Made by a program: the position numbers and the translations under genes. DNA of 64,000 nt from Anisakis pegreffii (lineage: Eukaryota; Nematoda; Chromadorea; Rhabditida; Anisakidae): assembly GCA_035041965.1 (NCBI GenBank), contig JAPYMA010003044.1, positions 1 through 64,000 on the forward strand, given 5' to 3'. Shown piece after piece: positions 1-13,355 of the stretch (position 1 is its first letter; every line of letters starts with the position of its first letter). The notes under the pieces were generated by a model. It ran no database searches and was not told where the DNA came from. It saw only the letters and a program-made list of their open reading frames with translations.

Positions 1-2640
1 ACATAAATCAGGGCAGTACACCCCGAGCACCGAACGAAATGAAACTGAGACTTACCGGGCACGACCCAGACCACTCGGACTGGGTGACGCAACCTGCGAC
101 GAAACGCCAACAGGGTGAGACAGTCGAGCGAGAGACAGACCGCTCGACACGGAATAACGCCGATCGCGCGTTGGCGTGCCTTCGACCGAGCAATCCGTGC
201 CTTTTTAATTTAATTTTACCGAAAATTATAATTGCTGCCCGTAAAATTTCCATTTTTGAGGGTTTCCTAAAATTCGTTCTAAATTTTTGAGGTTCAGATC
301 GAAAAGTGTTCAAATTCCTCCCATTAAAAGTACCCTTCGCCAACGATTGACTCGAATTCAGCTTTTTTTCAAAATTTTTCTTCGGTAAATTTTCGGTAAC
401 TTCAAAATTCGAAATCATTTCAACTTTTCACTTCAATTTCACGACAAAATCGACATTCGATGAGGTTCCCAGCTAAGAATTTTGACTCATTTTCCATTAA
501 AATTGCCACGGAGAAAAGAAATTCGAGGAAATTTCGAAATTTCATTAGAAATTTTTGTTTTCAATTTATCATAATTTCCCATATTTTCAAACTTTCTTTT
601 TAATTCATATTAAAATTTGATTCCTGGAATTTCCAAATTTTCAGAAATCGCCATTCAAAAACCCCCAACAAAACACTTCACAACCAACACCCCACAAAGG
701 AATAATTTTTTAAGGAAACTCTCCAAAAGATTCGATAATTATGTGAAAACTTTCAGATTTTTGCTACGATTTGTGCAAAATCTTTTGCCTAAACGCAGAA
801 AACTTCGTTAGAATGTCGTCAATAAGACGAACGAAGGGAACCTCATCGAATGATTAATACAATTTTCGACCAAATCTCATCAGAAGTGAAATAATCCCCT
901 TCGGTTTCACCAACTCAATTCTCTCCCCGGGGAAGGGCAGCAATCTGACTGATCTTATAATAATTACATTCAAACTAATGGCACGGATATACTCAGCCGA
1001 TCGCGGCACACCAATGCACAATCGGCACAATGTTGCATTTGTTTTATTGTAAAAGTGAATCGTCGAATGTCACCACATTTCGTTAGCCAAAAATATTGGA
1101 AGGTTACTTAAAATCAGAAGGTAATCATTATTCATTTAGATATGATCGGTGCCGAAAGCGATCCCATCCCAAAATTTGAAGGGAATTCAGTGGTTTATGA
1201 ATATTACTTTGAATTTACACTTGGGCAGTGCTCTCATTAGCTCACTCTACTCCCCATATGCCATTCTTATCAAACGAACCCAACCCGTCCTTTTTTCACC
1301 TCCAATTTCCAGAATCAATCCAAGAATCCAACCCAAATTTTGACAATATCAAATTCAACAACGAACAATTCTGTCAGAGATATAACTACCGACTCGAAAT
1401 GTTTTCACCTAACCCACAACCAAAATAACTTAACGCAACTTTATAAAATCACCACAAAATTCGGTAATTTTGTTAACCAAATGTCTACCCGGAACAATCA
1501 CCAAAAAGTTGCAAATTTCAACAAAAAATTCCCCGTTAACTAATGATCGCACTACCCAAAACCCCTCCAAAACCCACAAATTCAAAAAGGGTAACATTTT
1601 CGTCAGAATTAATCACACCAAAATGTTGGTGTGGTGACATAACGACGCACAATTACAATGTAAAACAAATGCACCAATAACAATACAATAAACACAATTA
1701 TGATCACTAAAATGTATAGTGGCCATTCGCTTTTTCTGGTAAAATTTTCTTTTTGAAATAGAGAATTTTAAATTGTAATTCTATCTCACATATCAGAACA
1801 AAATTCGTACAATTTAACCTATCCAAATTGATCATTTCTTTAAAATTTTTGATAATTTGATTCAAAGTAAACGCTCAAACCCAAAACATCAACAAATAGC
1901 CTAAATTTGACTCCATTTTAGAATTTATGTTCCTTCCTAAAATATGTAAATGGCCACTACACATTGCTTACAAATCAATAATGACAAATAAAATAAATTG
2001 AACAAATTTTTGTTGGGAACCTTAGGGGTCATATCGTAATCCCCTCCCCATCTTCGAAATATCTACTAAAGTCAAATTAAAGTTATTTCACTTGAAGGGT
2101 TAATTTTTCACCCATATAAATCAATACTCAATTCATAAAGTCTCAATAATCAATTTCACAAAACCAATTTCATTTCTCAAAGCAATTCCTTTATTTTCAA
2201 ACTCAAATTATCGCAAATAAACTAATCAAAAAGATCACTAGGGAGAGGGTGAACGCCCAACCTAAAATTTCGTAACACCCAAACTAATTTTGCAGTTCTG
2301 CAACAATTTTAGCCTTAGAGTTTTCGTCTCCCTACCTAAGGTTCCCAAAGTACATCAGACAATAGTGGCACCAATTTGGACCTAACCTACATCAAGTGAC
2401 AAACTCAACTTATTAAAATTTTGATTGAATTTTAGAATAATTTTTTATGATAATAATTATTTATAAGTTAAATAAAATACCCACTAGTTGGCCTAAAACC
2501 CAAGGTGATGCTAAAAGAATGACGAAAAGTATAAAACAATTTGGTAACCAGGACAATTCCTATGTAACCTTACCCCCCCCTCCCCCCACACCCCGATCTC
2601 ATAAATCCCATAATTATATGCCACTATCGTCTGTTTAATA
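1..2640. other. AT-rich spacer, no gene recognised
   Basis: Only short open frames with no recognisable domain are seen, and no convincing exon chain. The first 300 bases are GC-richer than the rest. A C-run tract sits near 2570-2590. The stretch could be intronic or a 3' flank of a gene outside the window, but nothing in it proves this. Confidence 0.5.
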
Positions 2641-2667
2641 ATTTAAAAAAGCAATAATAATGATCAC

Positions 2668-2765
2668 CATAGTTGACGTAGTGCTCTTCTTGTTCTTTGC
2701 TCTTCTTCTTGTTCTTTGCTCTCTTCTTCTTCCCGTCGTCCATCACGCTCCCGACTTCGATCGAC
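2668..2765 (-). other. possible single exon, charged RE/EK-rich peptide
   Basis: On the minus strand a TTGCAG-type acceptor precedes 98 bases that read as a highly charged Arg/Glu/Lys-rich peptide (RSRERDGRREEEESKEQ...), followed by a GTGATC donor. Such RE-rich stretches occur in splicing-factor-like and nucleolar proteins, but they also arise by chance from CTTCTT repeats, which are visible here. No partner exon was found nearby. This is only a candidate. Confidence 0.2.
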
Positions 2766-5700
2766 CTGCAACAGTTTATAATTAAATAAATCAGAATAAT
2801 ATCTATCATCCAACCCCAAAACGCCACCTCGCCGCACATCATCATCAAAAATTAAAATACAAAACGATGTTGACAATTATATACGTATAAAATTCAGTTG
2901 TACTGATAAACAGAACCCAATCAATAATCCTTTATCATCCCTACTATCACTCAAATGCATACTCTGTAGAATAACTGTTCAACTGTCTAAACCTCCCCTA
3001 TCACTCACTCTATACTAACTCTCTGCATCCCTCTCCCCTCTCCAGTACCAAACACTATTTACAATTCTCTCCTATCACTATACAATCTCACTCAACTGAA
3101 TTTGACCTACAGAGTATGCAATCATCAAATAACAATTACATCCTAAACAAATCAAACGTCAACATCATTCAAAACGTTACTAAACTATAAATAAAACGTA
3201 ATAATTACTTCGATATATCCTATCAAATCAACAACCACCAACTACCTACTACATCATTAACATCCCTAATAATAACTACCCAACATATCTATCAATCAAC
3301 AACTATATCATCTCCATTGATAGAATCAATCCCAAAATTTTTCGGTACAATTAAATGAAAACTATGGATGTCGACTCGTGAATATCTACAGCACTACCTA
3401 CACTATACCGATAAACAGTAATATCAAGTCAACGAAATGAATAAATGCCACCCCCGGTCACCACACCCTATAAGCCAAACCCCGTCACAACAAATTAAAT
3501 CCCGACCCCAATCCCGACCTATCATACATTCATAATTAGCATAGCACGTCGTCAAACAATAATACCTACCCCATCGCATCTTAAAAAATGAAATGACCAA
3601 ACGAAAATGACAAATATATACACATTTATCACCTAATAACATCCTACATTCCTATACAACATCAATCTCATACGATACTATATCCACGAATCATTCTCAT
3701 CATTACCAATCTATTTCAACACTATTCAATCTTCAATTACCTAATACCTAACAAATCAAACAAAATAATCCTAGCAAATCGTGTCCTCACATTAAAATAA
3801 TAAACAATTTCCCACACCACATCAAAAAATAATTAACACCAATCAATCCCTCAAATAAATACCAAACCCCGTCCCACTAAACTCTAATCCGGTACAGCTG
3901 CAATCCAAATTTCGTATATCCTTGAATGATATAATACGATATCAAATGAAAATAACCCAACCCAACGTCACGCCGCACCCACCCACACCCAACCACTCTG
4001 CGGCTCGTCAGCATCAAAAATGAAAACACACTGAATGAGTATCAGTATTAAATGAATGCGATGAGCGCCAATTGATCTGAACTGATCAGTTCGTATCGAC
4101 TGATCAGCGAACACGATTTGATCAACAACGATGCCTATCAACACACTATCACTATCACTCTGTTCATCAATCGCCACACAATTACTAATCTCTCATCGTA
4201 TCTATCAATCTAATGCACACTCTAATACTTCTCTACGCGCATCACCCCAACACACAATACTCTTTTATATTCCACTCACCCCAAAATCATTTACACTTCT
4301 GAACATTCACTATCACACCCTACAATATAAACACGGTACCAAATGCTAAATCAACATCTCAACGGTGTCGCAGCGTGCGCCAACATCCATGTACGCTCAC
4401 TCTGGGACGCATCCATCCAGAAAAAAAAGACCATCCGACCACACAGAGACTCCATTGACACCTCCCACTTGGCTCACTGCCAACAATAAAGTTCGACAAT
4501 TAGAAAAATCGTGTTAGGAGTTCAATTTGAATATTCCCACTAAACAGGTGCAGCCCCACAACGCTAAGCAACAAACGACATCGCTCCTCAACTAATTTCT
4601 GAACCGATTCAGAGGATTCTCAATAGTTTTCAGTGGAATATCATCGAGAAATAGCAATCGATCAGCCCATTTGGATATCACCGCAACACGACCAACCAAC
4701 CGCACCACTCAACAAAGTATAATGCCCCCACCCAAACACAAATTTATTCCATTTCTCTTCACCACCGCAAACAAAACAAACCCAACCAAACCACCCGCAA
4801 TCAACAACGATTCAACAAACCAAATTTATTCACAACCATCACAAATCACTCAGCAAAAGTTACATTTGTCTATAATCCCAATGCCCATTTCAAACCGTCA
4901 CAATAATCATCATTCCCTCCATTATTGCCATTTTCTACTCCGAATTGCATCCATTTTCTAAAAAAAATCCTCAACTTTCCAGCAAACCCGACCCCAAACA
5001 ACATTTCTTTCCTCGACACGAAACAATTTTCTCACTACCCACTAACCTATCGAATAACTTCAAATTATCCAAAATTTTTTGCACGTTTGATGGATCGCAT
5101 TTCTAAACGTTAATATAACTGCAAGCATGAAAACAGTACGCATCATTGATTAACTTTATTACTGATCAAAAAGACAATTCATTCGATTCAAGTCAAATTT
5201 TTCAAGTTAAACAAAGTCAAAACAACGTTACAGCACTCAACGTAAAACAACTCCTTCAAAATGCCTCAACTTCACTAGTTTGCACTCAATAATAATTATA
5301 ATAATACGACAACCTTCACTACCTCCTCACCACAACGTTCTCCAGCACGATACCATATCTGCACCCAGCAAGTGAGTGATATGACGATCACTTCGTATCA
5401 ATTCAAAAAACAAATCACACACAACCAAATCCAAATCCATAGCCACATATCAAATCAACATAATTGATCGTTACATAAACTTACAAACTTCAATGAATTA
5501 CTTCAATTATATGCTACTTCTTGTAACTGTATCATACAATAAACTCATACGGTTGGTTACCACCGCCTTTCTGACACATATCTCAGCCCAGAGCACAACA
5601 TCAGAACGCCAAGGCTGCCCAATAGACACAATTAAGTAATAATAACAATAATAATAGTAACAACAATAATAATAACAACAAAATAATAATGATAAACAGT

Positions 5701-6420
5701 AATATGGATAATATTAATAACAATATTGGTGAGTATATGCAGAGAACAAATAATGACCAACGAACACGATTACAACTTTACATAAGATCACCAAATCTCC
5801 ACACCAACAACTCATTGATTCACAAACAAAAAAATCAAATTTCAAAACGGATACGCGATCCAAAAACGATATGAAACGGATATTCCTGTAGAAATTTTCA
5901 AATTCCTACGAAAATTTTACGAAAACTCAAACAATTTCCATGAAACCACACAAAAAATAACGTTAAAAAATCATTTAAAATCGTCACAAATCCTCGACAA
6001 ACCGCATTCGCGCCATTCGAAATTCCGTTCGAAACCATCAACTCGAAAAGAACAACACAATAACAATAATGACAATAACAACGATATGAGTTCAAAAAAC
6101 ACTTTCCATTGCTTCAAAACAATTAGATAAGTCAAATTCACATAAAATTCTCCACAAAACACTCCCTCTTCCACTAAATACTCACAAAAAAGTGATAATA
6201 AAACAACACAACGATAAAATCAACTGATTACAACAATAAAAACAACAACAACAATAATAATAATAATGATAACACACCGAAATTCGACAACTCAATTTGC
6301 AAAATGTATTAAATAAACATTAAATTCAAAGAAAACACCATCCTTTATATAACACAACAATTAATCAATACAATAACAATAATGATTATAATAATAATAA
6401 ACCACTTAAGAGATCCGCCC
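2766..6420. other. G-poor intergenic or intronic region
   Basis: No gene is recognised. The + strand is strikingly poor in G: bases 3241-3300 contain no G and 19 C. Several (AAT)n/(AAC)n microsatellite tracts occur (about 5637-5690 and 6180-6270). The skew has the same sign as in the introns and flanks of the neighbouring minus-strand genes, so a long minus-strand transcript is possible but unproven. Confidence 0.5.
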
Positions 6421-8766
6421 TCACCCCAAATCCTCCTCATATCGGACTTCCATCCATCGCAAACCCATCACCCATGTCACTATCTCGTGATTCGCCCTGT
6501 AATTGCTCAAAAATTCAACTCCCGCTTGTAATTTTAAGATATCTCGGCTCCCCTTTATTTCAAAAGACCTAAAATTAACCTTTATTGGCGCCGGTACGCT
6601 CGGTACTACACTTGGTCCACCACCCTCTTCGTCTTGTTGATTCAAAATGTCCATTGAATGATTATTTTGTTCGTCACACTCCTGAATTTTGCTTGAAATG
6701 TACAAAATTTTTTTCAAATTAGGCGCGATTTACGAAAAATAACAGCTCAAATTCATGAATACTCCAACAAACCCCTAAAAACTCCGCAATTTCGTCCCCC
6801 AAAAAAAGGTTTCCCTCATAGAATAACTTCACAAACACCCAAATCCGAACCGAACACCTCACTCACCTCTTTCAGCACTCCTTTGTACGGCAGCAGCCCG
6901 TCTCTTAACTGAAACATCAATCAAATCATCAACTCAAATACCACTCACAATCCAAAACCAAACAAAATACCCACAAAAAAAAAATCACGCCTTTCAAACA
7001 AATTCACTTCAATCTCCCAAAAATCTGCTCCCAATTCATCGTAAAACACTCACCATCTCCCTTAACTGCATATAAATCACACCCAACGCATTACGTCCCA
7101 GTCCAAATTTCGGCACAGATAACACCGTTTCCGATGTTAACGGGAAATCCAATGGAATCTACAACAGATCAGCCATCAAACCCGTTCAAAATCGCTCCAA
7201 ATCATTATAACAATCCACCAAAATCCCCCAAAAAAAATCTCAATCAATCAACACTCAAAACCCCTCAGCACTCACCTTAATCACCACCTTATTGTTGCTC
7301 ATACTCCTCGCCCAATCCTGTATGTAACGACCGTTGCATGCTGACGCATAGAAGTCGTCACCACCGAAACAATGCACCAAAAGCTTATCTCCCGAATCCA
7401 GCAAAGCCTTACGCAGTTCATCACACTGCTCCACTTTCGCCAACAGAGCTCGCTGTAGTGAAATTCAACACAATTATCACTCTCCCATGATAATCATCAT
7501 CACTAAACTAAACCTCATCAGATATTTCATCCCAAAATCAGTTTCATTCACTACTAATTTCATCAAATCATCTCATTTATCTAAAAAATTCGCAGCATTC
7601 CACTGCCCGACCCACTCACCTGCATTGCTTCCAATCCCGCTGTCTTACGCCACTCTTCTGCTGCCGATTTATCTACCTAGAACAACAAATTTTTTCAATC
7701 TAAACATACTAATAACAAATAATGATAACGAATCAACAATAGTAACAAAACAAACCTTATTTATTTTTAAAATATTCCTTGCCAGCGTATTGTAATCCTT
7801 TGTTTTCTCCTTTGTCGTGCCCCCTCCACCTGCGCTATTACTACCTGCCTCGTCTGAATCTGTCATTAATAACGAGGTGACACCGCACAGTGCCTCTGTT
7901 TTGGCCAATTGATAAAAATGATTCACGTTATCGTAGAGTCGACCGTCGATTTGCAACGGAAACTGCAACTTAGTACCGGTAATCTACTGATAATCTAGTG
8001 ATAAGGCATGATAAGAGCTGTAGTTTACTTACAAAGTAAAAATCTACACCATTAAGAGAAATAATTGCATGATTAACTTGAAACCACACCATTTTTAAAG
8101 AAACGTGTTGAATAAAGTAAGTGAACTTACATCGTGTTGTGCCGTGAAAACGTTTTGAAATCCCGAGAAGCACACTAAGTTATCCGGTGAAACGGTGAAC
8201 TCTTTGAATTTGGCTGTGTCGGGTAGCTTTCGGAACTGAATAACACAACGCTAAGTGAATTTTGGCCACGTAAAAATGGAAACAGATTCAAGAACGCACT
8301 CGAATCTACACCACAATGCAATTTTGTTGCTTGCGCTCACCTCAAAATGTCGACTTCTCGGGAACTGTTTATTTTTCATCACTCGTCCGTACTGAAATCT
8401 TGGCGGACCACCGGGCCCTCCACCCGGTCCCTGACGTCCACCGCCCATTCGCAGACCGCCTGCACCGACCATCGGATGGTGGTGATGATGTCGAATGGCG
8501 CCTCGAAAACCACCGCCGCCTCCACCACCCATCGTGAAACCGTTCCGCATCGGACCGCCACCGCCCCGCATCGAAGACGAAGTTGCTCCTCCGCTAGCCG
8601 CCAGTCCTCCACCTCCTTGATTAAGACCTGCTCCTCCTCCACCTCCTCCTCGAGAGATACGTCCTCCAGCTGCTGTACCTGCTGCACCTGAACCACCACC
8701 ACCACCACGTCCCTCGTATCGAGGCCAAGCTGAATACAATTGCGCTCTACTGCCTGTGTCTGTCAT
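6421..8766 (-). CDS. Gly-rich NADAR-domain protein (YbiA-like N-glycosidase fold)
   Basis: Eight exons join in phase: 8766-8341, 8235-8131, 7983-7756, 7676-7620, 7452-7276, 7158-7054, 6908-6867 and 6681-6421, giving about 466 aa. The first 140 residues are Gly-rich with RGG-like patches and a His5 run, suggesting a disordered, possibly RNA-binding tail. The rest resembles the NADAR (YbiA/DUF1768) family: an FSGFQNVF segment, IDGRLYDNVNHFYQLAK, EEWRKTAGLEAMQRALLAK, LRKALLDSGDKLLVH, then the GLGRNALGVIYMQLRE C-terminal motif. Family members cleave N-glycosidic bonds in riboflavin intermediates or ADP-ribose derivatives. The Glu expected in the SVEHYxQ-type motif is Asn here (NVNHFYQ), so activity is uncertain. 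The last exon could instead be split at a GTTAAT donor after PAPIK. The start is the first ATG of the Gly-rich exon. cdk-1 lies 1.5 kb upstream on the same strand. Confidence 0.78.
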
Positions 8767-10262
8767 TCAATACGATGATGATAATAGAGTTAGATTTTCA
8801 TATGGCCGAAGTAACACAATAACAATGATGAAGCAATCTAGATTCCAAAGCAACAACAACAACATGCACATGTACAACAGTTAAAAAATCAAAACAAAAC
8901 ACATACAGTGATATGAAGAAGCTGCAGACGGGACGAATTGTCCAGAAAAGTGCTGAAATCATTGAAATCATTGACTTCTTCGACGCAAACTGCTCTCGTG
9001 ATTTATTGAAATGTATCAAAAATTTTCCGTTCTTTTCACGTATAACTTATAACAATCTAAGCTTTAAAAAATTACTCTAAACAGCTAAAAACATCAACAA
9101 TATCTAAGTATCGGTACCGATTCCATAAAATTAGGATCCTCCTTTCTTCTTGATGCTCTTCTTCGAGTATACAATCAGCAGATGTCAGTGGTTTCTTTGT
9201 GTTCTTCCAAACCTCACTTCAATGAATAACAAATATTTATGTGCGAATATTTACGCGAAAGCTCAAGCTCAGGCTTGTTGAAACGGCGCAGCGATGTGTA
9301 CACGATTACCGAGCACTTGTAAAGTTAAAATTTACAAAATTCACTCCAAAACACCTTCAAAAATAACCCGTCCTGCGGCCAAATACCGCAAAAATCACAA
9401 AAAAATCGACGAACAACTAACAAATCTCAAGACAAAGAGTGAAACTCACGATACATCGTCCAGTGATGAATGCACACAAAATCGCTCTTTCAAATCGAAA
9501 CACCCAGCCCAAACGAGCGATTTTAAACACAATCGCTCCAGCACTAAGCCGCTGATTACAGATCGCAATTCGCCACACCAGGTCAGAGATGCAGAGGAGA
9601 AGCACCGCCCCCCCCTCTCGAATGCTTCACTTTAAAGTAAAATTTGACGAATTGAAAAAATTTTTTTCCAGTTTTTTTCCAATTTATTCAAGCAAATCTC
9701 AGTGAAACAATGAAATATGAAGTGTTATGTGTATCGGCGCAATACATATATGGAATGAGTAGACAACTCGAAGTCATATTAACACTAAATTCATCAACTC
9801 ACCTGTAAAATCGGCTGCACGACGGCACCAATAAACAAACAAAAATGTTAAAATTTCTGCACACAGCGTAAATAATGTCTCATTGCATTTCGAAATAATC
9901 AACGAAAACAAAACAAATAACAATGGCAAAACTGAATAAAGCATCCGAATAATAGTCCAAAACGACGCAGCACAAAAATGACGACAACAATTGCAAAGCA
10001 CACAATGAAAACATACAAACAGCCATACGATAAGTGAAAATTTTCAACTTTTATAAGAGAACATAAAAAATAAAGCAGTGTCATTTAATGAATTCACAAA
10101 CGGCTCGCAATAAAATCGTCACCAAATCAATTATAATAACAAACCATTTGCATAAAATCAATTAAACAATCTTCTACGCGTAAAAAATGATACAAAATGA
10201 ACAAAATTCAATTGAAATGCTTATGAAATCACAAAGAATTTACGACGAATGAATTGCCGCCA
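8767..10262. other. spacer between the NADAR gene and cdk-1
   Basis: It should hold the NADAR promoter and the cdk-1 3' UTR. A 113-codon plus-strand frame at 9294-9635 is Lys/Ser/Thr-rich with no family resemblance. A C-run lies at about 9608-9616. Nothing else is recognised. Confidence 0.4.
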
Positions 10263-11878
10263 TCAATCGTCCAGACATAAAGTTCCATCGTACGCTCCAG
10301 CCGGCAACGTGTTCTTGTCCAAATCGTCGAAATATGGATCTTTTAGGATTGTTTTCGCCGCAATCCTTTTACCCGGATCGTAGATGAGCATTTTCTGAAA
10401 CGGTCAAAAAAAATTGTTTGATACATTCAAAAAGTTGAACAGTTGAAAAAATGAATGACCTAGGAAAATTTTCAAAATTTTAATTGATATTTTGAAAACA
10501 GACCTGCAAAAGTTTGACACCCTCTTCGGTCAAATATCCGTTGAGTTTGTCCTGCAGTGTGTTGCTTCGCCATTTCGGGAACGTCTGCTTGTAATCCGGC
10601 AACTGCGTGACACCTTTCCATGTGTCTTCGGTTGGTGTCGATAGAATCCTGAAAACTTTTCGATGAAATGAAAAAATTCTGAAGAATTTAAAGAATTTTT
10701 TCCAAAAAAAAAGAATTGCGCTCACACCTGAAAATGCGGAAGAGCTCGTCGATTTCGGAATCGCCTTGGAACAGTGGCTTTTTCGTGGCCATCTCCGAGA
10801 AGATGCATCCTATACTCCAAATATCCACGGCCATCGAATAACGTGGTGAACCGAGCAGCACCTCCGGAGCTCGGTACCACAGTGTTACAATCTTAAATCA
10901 TTCCAATGAGACAACAATAATAATAACAATAATAAAACTACTGACAACAAAAAATGATGTCTAACAATACTGTATAATTACATACCTCATGTGTATACAC
11001 CCGGACTGGCAGTCCAATGGCTCGCGCTAGACCAAAGTCGGCCAATTTTATGGCGCCTTTAGAATCGACCAGCAAATTCTGCGGCTTCAAATCACGATGA
11101 AGTATGCGACGCTGATGGCAGTAGCACGTCGCTTGGCAGATTTGATATAGGTATGATTTTTGCTAAATAATATTTTTACTATTACAGCAGCGATGAATAA
11201 TCGTTTTATTAACGATAATAATACGTGAAACTAAAACGAAAATATGAAAAAATGCAATGAAATAAATCACTAACCAATTGTTTGTCCATCATTACACCAT
11301 CCGGTATGCTGTCGAGAAATTTCTTCAAATCCATCGACAAGAACTCGAAGATAAGATAGAGGCGATTCTCTTGCATTATCACCTCTTCAAGACTGAAATT
11401 CACCAAAACATTTATGACAAAAACATGAAAAATATGAAGACTAATAATAGAATATGACGAAAATTTGATGATGCTTACTTGACAATATTCGGATGTCTAA
11501 GCTCACGTAGTAAAGACATCTCGCGAACGGCTGTGGCTGGTACCCCTTCATCTTCACTTTCCAGTCGAATTTTCTTCATTGCCACCAATTGATTGGTTCG
11601 TTTATTTCGGCCCTTGTACACTACCCCATAGGTGCCTGCAGATTCCCGCATAAAATCTTCTAATACAGTTCGTATATACATTAAACTTAACATAAACTTT
11701 AACATACACTTCGTCTAGTTGATAATCTTAAAATATATTCAGTAATCTCAGCAATAATTCACCAAAAAATAAAGACAATCAACAAAATGCTGATTAAAAG
11801 ATTAAAATAAATGAAACCTTCTCCGATTTTCTCCAGCTTAACGAAGTCATCCACACTCGGCGCATCACCCGTCGCCAT
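10263..11878 (-). CDS. cdk-1: cyclin-dependent kinase 1 (CDC2/CDK1)
   Basis: Serine/threonine kinase that drives mitotic entry with cyclins A/B. Seven exons join in phase: 11878-11818, 11635-11479, 11392-11275, 11162-10986, 10891-10728, 10648-10504 and 10394-10263, giving 317 aa, the usual CDK1 size. Visible motifs in order: Gly-rich loop [14 protein letters not shown] with the inhibitory Thr-Tyr pair, VAMKKIRLE with the catalytic Lys, a PSTAIRE-helix equivalent reading [29 protein letters not shown], catalytic loop [19 protein letters not shown]-loop [19 protein letters not shown] with the activating Thr, and [18 protein letters not shown]. The odd point is PATAVRE in the cyclin-binding helix instead of PSTAIRE. 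The start ATG is the only one in the short first exon, just upstream of the kinase core. [14 protein letters not shown] and the helix sequence favour CDK1 over CDK2/3/5. Confidence 0.96.
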
Positions 11879-13318
11879 TTTTTAGCTGAATCACTGCCGA
11901 ATGAAGACAAATCCACTCAAAAATCCCAATCAAACACTGAATTTTCACTAAAGAAATTCTTAATTCAAAAATCAAACGCAACACTTTGGCGCCAATAAAT
12001 ATTTGAATTTTAAGCACGCGAACTCTCGCAGCGAAAAATCCCACAGTGAACGACACTGCTGCAGCTAAAAATTTCTTCTCTCTTTCGTGACAGAATTACT
12101 TTTTGTTGATGGATAAGCCAGATTTAATGGATAAACAGCGGATATTTGACAATTTACTGATTACGGCGGATACTCTCAGATCCGGACCAATCCATAGCAT
12201 CAAGAAATCGCCAGAAATACCGAGAATCCTCCACACGTAAACTCGATGAAATGTGGTTACTTGCCGACCCAAAATGCCGGCTCATTATCAGTGCATTAAT
12301 CCTTTAATTAATCCGATAAGCTGTGCTTTTTCTAAAATTCTCAACAATACTCCAAATCAAAACCGCTCTCAGAAATTCCTCTGCTCTCGTCATTCATTTC
12401 ATTCAGAAACCTGTTATAAAACACTGCTCTCAGCATCCATCATTATTATAATAATTACTATTACTATTACTATTGTTCGCTAGCAATCAAGCCAGCCAAA
12501 ACACCGAAAATCACCCTCATAAATCTCTCTAAAGTACATCGATTCCAGCACAGACACCTATAAAAACTGATAACTCGTTTGCATTTCACAATAAAAATAA
12601 TAATAACAATTTCAATAATAATAATCATAACAACAATAATAATTTCTTGTACTCTTCAGTCAATACAAATCGCAGTGAATCACTCATCGATGATCTGTCT
12701 GAATCGATTAAGTGAAAAAGTTCAACAACGATTATGACAAAAGCCATTTTCAAGGATTATTAAAAACCTGAAATTCCTCTGCCTGCTCTTTTGCACTCAC
12801 ACTAGCAAATTTCTGAATTGAATCAAAAAATAATTCGCTGACGTGATCACACCGATCTGGAGAGGAGGCACTATCAAACAGCACAAAATAACTCATTCTA
12901 AAACGTCAACAACAACAATGAAAGTTTAGAGATAGACACGAAATTGCGATTGCTTCTTACCTGTTCGGTAGGCACACAGGTAAATAGGCAGCAACTCTAG
13001 GCTTCTAGAAGAAACTCTAGTGGCTCTTTTAATGTGCTCTTATTGTTAATGTTCACAAAACAATCTAAATTCCTCCATTGAATTTTTTTCATTTTTTCAA
13101 TTGCATTCAATTGTGAATATTTATGTTCGCTTATTATTTGCTCGTTTGAATGAGTGAAGAATAATGACGAATGAATGTTGTTGCCGAGTGAAGACGTCAA
13201 AAAATAATTGAAGATATTTGTAATTTGGTCAAATACGCATGACAATATTCCTGTTTTTTGTTGGAGTGTTTTGGCTATTTTAAGAGACTGTAGTGATAAA
13301 TAATGTTCTGGTTTTTAC

Positions 13319-13355
<37 letters not shown>

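Noticed and set aside
7970..8173. Possible extra exon of the NADAR gene
   Set aside because: Its only acceptor would need phase 1 while the preceding exon ends in phase 0; direct joining of the flanking exons keeps frame and fits the domain better.
9294..9635. 113-codon Lys/Ser-rich open frame
   Set aside because: No recognisable family and composition typical of chance AT-rich reading; no flanking exon signals.
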